From the NCBI GenBank assembly GCA_025998875.1, contig AP024675.1, forward strand, positions 186,001 to 250,000: a stretch of 64,000 nucleotides of DNA, read 5' to 3'. The stretch comes from Bacteroidota bacterium. GTDB lineage: Bacteria; Bacteroidota; Rhodothermia; JANXDC01. The notes below the pieces were generated by a model. It did no database searches, was not told where the DNA came from, and worked only from the letters and a program-made list of their open reading frames with translations. Shown here piece after piece: positions 60,568-64,000 of the stretch (positions are counted from its first letter, which is position 1; each line of letters opens with the position of its first letter). The position numbers and the translations under genes were made by a program.

Positions 60568-61899
60568 TCAGGACATAGCCGGGCTTTCCTGGAAAACGGC
60601 GGGACGGCCGATGCTCAGATACGTAAAACCGAGCTCGCGCATGCGCTCCAGATCATACACGTTGCGGCCATCGAAAATAACTGGCCGGCGCATCAGCGCG
60701 CGCACTCGCTCCAGATCGGGACGGCGGAATTCGTTCCACTCCGTTATGATCAGTAGCGCCTCCACCCCCTCTACGGCATCGTAAAGGTTCTCCGCATAAT
60801 ACAGCCGATCTCCGTAGAGCCGGCGCACGTGACGCATTGCCTCCGGATCATACACCCGCAGTCGGGCTCCGGCCTCGAGCAGGCGATCGATGATGTAGAG
60901 CGCGGGCGCCTCCCGGATATCGTCCGTATTGGGCTTGAAGGACAGCCCCCAGATGGCCAGCAAGCGCCCCTTCAGATCCGAGCCAAAGAAATCCAGCACA
61001 CGCCGGAAAAACCGCTCCCTCTGCTCCCGGTTGACCGCATCGACCGCCTGGAGGATGCGCAATTCATAGCCATAATTTCGAGCCGTCTGGATAAGCGCTT
61101 TGACGTCTTTGGGGAAACAGCTTCCCCCGTAGCCCACACCCGGGAAGAGGAAACGCGGGCCGATCCGGCTGTCGGTGCCGATACCGCGCCGCACCCAGTC
61201 CACGTTGGCGCCCAGACGCTCGCAGAGCGTGGCGATCTCGTTCATGAACGAGATCCGCATGGCCAGAAAGGCGTTGGCCGCGTACTTGGTCAACTCCGCC
61301 GAACGCTCGTCCATAACCAAGATGGGATTGCCCTGGCGCACGAAGGGTTCATAGAGCTGGCGCAAGATCTCCGTGGCCCGAGGGCTGGAGGAGCCGATGA
61401 TGACCCGCTCCGGCTTCATGAAATCCTCCACCGCCGCGCCCTCGCGCAGGAATTCCGGATTGGAGACCACATCAAAGTCGGCTTTCGCCAGCCGGCCGAT
61501 GCGTTCACGCAATAACTCGGCGGTGCCCACCGGAACCGTGCTCTTGGTCACAATCACTTTGTAGCTATCGATGAGGGGGCCGATGCGATCGGCTACCTCG
61601 AGCACGTAGCGCAAGTCCGCCGCACCGTTCTCGTCCGGAGGTGTGGGCAGAGCCAGAAAGACCACCTGGCTTTGGCGCACCGCCTTCTCCAGATCCGTGG
61701 TAAACTCCAGCCTTCCCTCCCTGCGGCTACGCTCGAAGAGCACCGACAGCCCGGGCTCGAAGATGGGGATTTCCCCGGCCTGAAGACGGCGGATCTTCTC
61801 CGCATCGATATCCATGCAGATGACCTCGTTGCCCGAATCGGCAAAGCAGACCCCGGTCACAAGGCCCACATAGCCTGTTCCGATGACGGCGATCTTCAT
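60568..61899 (-). CDS. ugd: UDP-glucose 6-dehydrogenase
   Basis: A 443-residue enzyme: NAD loop [52 protein letters not shown] and the catalytic Cys in [19 protein letters not shown]-terminal UDP-binding domain ([16 protein letters not shown]) completes it. It oxidises UDP-glucose to UDP-glucuronate in the cytoplasm. The ATG overlaps the previous stop (ATGA), so it is co-translated with the flippase-like gene. With uxs it supplies UDP-xylose or UDP-glucuronate for surface glycans. Confidence 0.94.
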   Translation of the reverse strand: MKIAVIGTGYVGLVTGVCFADSGNEVICMDIDAEKIRRLQAGEIPIFEPGLSVLFERSRREGRLEFTTDLEKAVRQSQVVFLALPTPPDENGAADLRYVLEVADRIGPLIDSYKVIVTKSTVPVGTAELLRERIGRLAKADFDVVSNPEFLREGAAVEDFMKPERVIIGSSSPRATEILRQLYEPFVRQGNPILVMDERSAELTKYAANAFLAMRISFMNEIATLCERLGANVDWVRRGIGTDSRIGPRFLFPGVGYGGSCFPKDVKALIQTARNYGYELRILQAVDAVNREQRERFFRRVLDFFGSDLKGRLLAIWGLSFKPNTDDIREAPALYIIDRLLEAGARLRVYDPEAMRHVRRLYGDRLYYAENLYDAVEGVEALLIITEWNEFRRPDLERVRALMRRPVIFDGRNVYDLERMRELGFTYLSIGRPAVFQESPAMS

Positions 61900-62915
61900 A
61901 CGTTTACCCTCCGCATCGCTGACGGCAGGTTGTCTTCTTCCGCTACCGGCGGGGAAAAGGAAACGCCCACCCCTGTGTACAGAAGCGCGACCCAGCCCAC
62001 GAGCACATAGGCCACCAGTTGCGCCCCGTGCGTGAGCAGAGCATAGAGCGTGGCCGCGTTACGATCCACAGCAAACAGGAGCACGAGCGTCTGCTGAGCG
62101 AAGAAATGATACGTTCCCGTACCCCCCGGAGAGGGGAGCACGACCCCGATGGAGGCCAGGGCCATGAGCGCCCAGGCATCAAGCAGATCCATGTGGGCGA
62201 TTCCAAACATGCGCAGGGGCAGGTAGGTCATCACCGTATAGGCGAACCACATCAGCGCGGTGCTGGCCCAGAACCATAGGGGCCGCGAAAGCGTGCGCAC
62301 ACTGCGAAGGCCCTCGAGGAAGGATCGGATAAAATGCCGCAGGGGACCATTCCGGCTCCGGACCCGGTACCAACGCCATATTCCGAACAGCAACACAACC
62401 CCGAGTACACCAGCAACCCCCACCCAGAGCGTGTTGGTCTTCAGCCAGAGGCCGGGTCCTTCCCACAGCCAGGCCAGTTGGGCCCACCGATCCGTGTACA
62501 GCAACAGCACCGACAGCAGGGCCAGCAGGAGCACCAGGATATCCAACGCCCGTTCGGCGACGATCGTACCAAGCACGGCCGAGAAGGCGGCACGCTCCAT
62601 GCGAGCCATATGGGCGGCGCGCACCAGCTCCCCGATCCGGGGGATGGCGTAACTGGCCATATAGCCGATCATGATGCTGGAGAAGGCCTTGCCCAGCCCG
62701 GGATGCACACCCAACGGATGGAGCAACATCTGCCAGCGCCAGGCGCGCAGCAGATGGCTGAGCAGCGCAACCCCGATCAGCGCCGGGAGCCAGCGGTAAT
62801 CAGCCCGCCGCAACGCCTCCCCCATCGCCCCCCAGTCTACATCCCGGAGCGCCATCCATAGAAACACCCCTCCCACCAGCAATCCGATACCGATCTGGAG
62901 CACCTGACGAGCCAT
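61896..62915 (-). CDS. Lysylphosphatidylglycerol-synthase-TM / flippase-like protein
   Basis: A 339-residue integral membrane protein with about eight helices and the family signature: WQMLLHPLGVHPGLGKAFSS, then MIGYMASYAIPRIGELVRAA and a late VVLPSPGGTGTYHFFAQQTL. The UPF0104/AglD/LPG-synthase TM family includes proteins thought to move lipids or lipid-linked sugars. It starts 24 bases after the lolA stop and overlaps ugd. The context favours a role in envelope glycolipids, but substrate is unknown. Confidence 0.83.
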   Translation of the reverse strand: MARQVLQIGIGLLVGGVFLWMALRDVDWGAMGEALRRADYRWLPALIGVALLSHLLRAWRWQMLLHPLGVHPGLGKAFSSIMIGYMASYAIPRIGELVRAAHMARMERAAFSAVLGTIVAERALDILVLLLALLSVLLLYTDRWAQLAWLWEGPGLWLKTNTLWVGVAGVLGVVLLFGIWRWYRVRSRNGPLRHFIRSFLEGLRSVRTLSRPLWFWASTALMWFAYTVMTYLPLRMFGIAHMDLLDAWALMALASIGVVLPSPGGTGTYHFFAQQTLVLLFAVDRNAATLYALLTHGAQLVAYVLVGWVALLYTGVGVSFSPPVAEEDNLPSAMRRVNV

Positions 62916-62939
62916 AAAGCATCTCCTTGAGAGCGAAAA

Positions 62940-63602
62940 TCAGCCCCCGCGCATATCCACTACCTGGGTTCCGGGGGGAGGGGTAAAACGGAAGCGATCC
63001 GGACGGAGAGGAGGGTTGATGCGCACATCCCAGATCCGGATCCGAACCGGCTCGGACTGGCCGGGATCGCTGAGCTCCAGCTGGGCGGGCAAGCCGCTTT
63101 TCTGCTCCACGCAGAGCAGCAGTTGCTGGGGGGTCAGGCCCGGATTGCGGGCCTCAAGGGCGAAGCAGACCGCCCTCCGCCCATCGGGCAGGGTCTTCTC
63201 CGAAAGGGAGCGCACCCGGAAACGCTCCCGCCACCGACCACGCCATAGCGCCGGCGGAGACCACTCCGGCTCTGCACCCGGCTCATAGGCCATACGCAGG
63301 GCGCGTTTTTGCTCCGGATTGTATATCCAGAGCGTGCGCCCGTCGCTGATCAGTTCCTGCCCGCCGGACTCGATCCGAAACCGATCGCCGGCGATCCAGA
63401 AGCGACCCACCATCCGGCTTATCTCCCCCGTGGGGGAGGCCAGACGCTGCTCGAAACGGCCGGATATGGCCTCGAAGGACTCCCAGCGGCGCATCAGCTC
63501 CGCAAGGCGCGCTTCCGCATCGGTCTGCAGGAGGAGATATAGAGCCAGCAGACCGGAGCATAGCGCGCTGGAGATCAGCGGCAAACCCAGAATGAGATTC
63601 AT
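62940..63602 (-). CDS. lolA: Outer-membrane lipoprotein carrier LolA
   Basis: A 220-residue protein: N-terminal hydrophobic signal (LISSALCSGLLALYLLLQ), then the LolA fold with SGRFEQRLASPTGEISRMVG, RFWIAGDRFRIESGGQELIS, LWIYNPEQKRALRM and LCVEQKSGLPAQLELSDPGQ. LolA carries lipoproteins through the periplasm. The protein is typical length for the Bacteroidota type. Its ATG overlaps the ftsK stop (ATGA), and the flippase-like gene follows 24 bases later. Confidence 0.85.
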   Translation of the reverse strand: MNLILGLPLISSALCSGLLALYLLLQTDAEARLAELMRRWESFEAISGRFEQRLASPTGEISRMVGRFWIAGDRFRIESGGQELISDGRTLWIYNPEQKRALRMAYEPGAEPEWSPPALWRGRWRERFRVRSLSEKTLPDGRRAVCFALEARNPGLTPQQLLLCVEQKSGLPAQLELSDPGQSEPVRIRIWDVRINPPLRPDRFRFTPPPGTQVVDMRGG

Positions 63603-64000
63603 TCTATCGTTCCCTGCGCTCGGCGGGCCAGAAGGGCCTCCAGCTCCTCGAAGGTGCGCACAAGCACCTCGCGCGCTTTGCTGCCCTCAAACGGCCCCAC
63701 GATGCCCGCTTCCTCCAGCTGATCGATGAGCCGCCCGGCCCGACTGTAGCCGATCTTGAGCCGCCGTTGCAATAACGATACCGATCCCTGTTGATACTGC
63801 ACCACCAGCCGGGCCGCCTCCTCAAAGAGCGGATCGATCTCCCCGGACTCCTCCCCCTCCGGGCCGCTGCGAGTGGGCTCCTCAACGGAGGGCAGCAGAT
63901 ATGGTCGTCGGTGACCCCGCTGCCTCCCGATAAAGGTGGTCAGGCGCTCGACTTCCTCAACCGATACATAGGCGCCCTGCAGGCGCACCAACCGGCTTCC
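63599..64000 (-). CDS. ftsK: DNA translocase FtsK, C-terminal end (partial)
   Basis: Only the last 133 codons are inside the window; the rest lies beyond 64000. The visible part has the segment RLVRLQGAYVSVEEVERLTT, which ends the motor domain. An acidic linker (SGPEGEESGEIDP) and the gamma winged helix (VSLLQRRLKIGYSRAGRLID and LEEAGIVGPFEGSKAREVLV) follow. That winged helix reads KOPS DNA motifs. FtsK pumps DNA to the dif site at division. The ftsK-lolA order is common in Bacteroidota. Confidence 0.88.
   Translation of the reverse strand, partial: GSRLVRLQGAYVSVEEVERLTTFIGRQRGHRRPYLLPSVEEPTRSGPEGEESGEIDPLFEEAARLVVQYQQGSVSLLQRRLKIGYSRAGRLIDQLEEAGIVGPFEGSKAREVLVRTFEELEALLARRAQGTIE

Overview
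The window comes from a GC-rich bacterium (about 60% GC by eye) of the Bacteroidota/Rhodothermota type. It carries PorU and PorV of the type IX secretion system (T9SS), a SusC/SusD pair, a FecR-domain protein, GldC, a GWxTD protein and T9SS C-terminal sorting domains. Several start sites have promoter-like boxes resembling the Bacteroidota -7 element TAnnTTTG. It also encodes a flagellar export and motor block, which most Bacteroidota lack. A flagellated Rhodothermota-like lineage is my best guess; this is inferred from gene content, not from a marker-gene comparison.

Layout. 1-6446 (minus strand): motA-motB-fliL, an intrinsic terminator, then fliM-fliN/Y-fliO-fliP-fliQ-fliR. The motA ribosome binding site lies inside a long perfect hairpin. 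6581-13809: FecR-like protein, small membrane protein, polyprenyl diphosphate synthase, and the T9SS pair porU-porV. 13977-18777: thioesterase, an RNA m5C methyltransferase, a secreted amidohydrolase and an orphan nuoI. 18996-25388: an unknown protein, a zinc-ribbon thioredoxin paired with an unusual protein that joins a ribosome-hibernation (HPF/RaiA-like) domain to a sigma-70-like factor, a PafA-type phosphatase, a GWxTD lipoprotein and mnmA. 25447-34852: ABC permease, recJ, methyltransferase, then a GDP-heptose cassette (gmhB, gmhA, hddA, hddC) with two glycosyltransferases. 34921: tRNA-Ile(CAU).

35297-40663 encodes a 1788-residue secreted T9SS cargo protein. Its gene is a mosaic: two very AT-rich blocks, rich in Asn, Lys, Ile and Tyr codons, sit in one uninterrupted frame between GC-rich blocks. 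40981-49625 holds a BtuF-like binding protein without a signal peptide, sodA (Mn type), an NtrC-family regulator with a GAFTDA loop, an FmdB zinc-ribbon protein, an aldehyde dehydrogenase, an NfeD/SPFH membrane pair and an M20 amidohydrolase. 50132-54221 holds a 43-residue membrane peptide, gldC, a DUF2459-like protein whose frame runs far into the antisense of its neighbour, a seven-heme cytochrome with TPR repeats, and two small lipoproteins. 54307-58928 is a susC-susD operon with a long structured leader and a clear terminator. 59223-64000 holds a small HTH-like protein, then ftsK-lolA-flippase-ugd-uxs, the last two making UDP-xylose.

The parts fit a cell with an elaborate surface: T9SS export, heptose- and xylose-containing glycans, TonB-dependent uptake and flagellar motility. 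The strongest candidates for something undescribed are the HPF-sigma fusion (20062-21147), the compositional-mosaic cargo protein (35297-40663) and the motA RBS hairpin (6447-6488).
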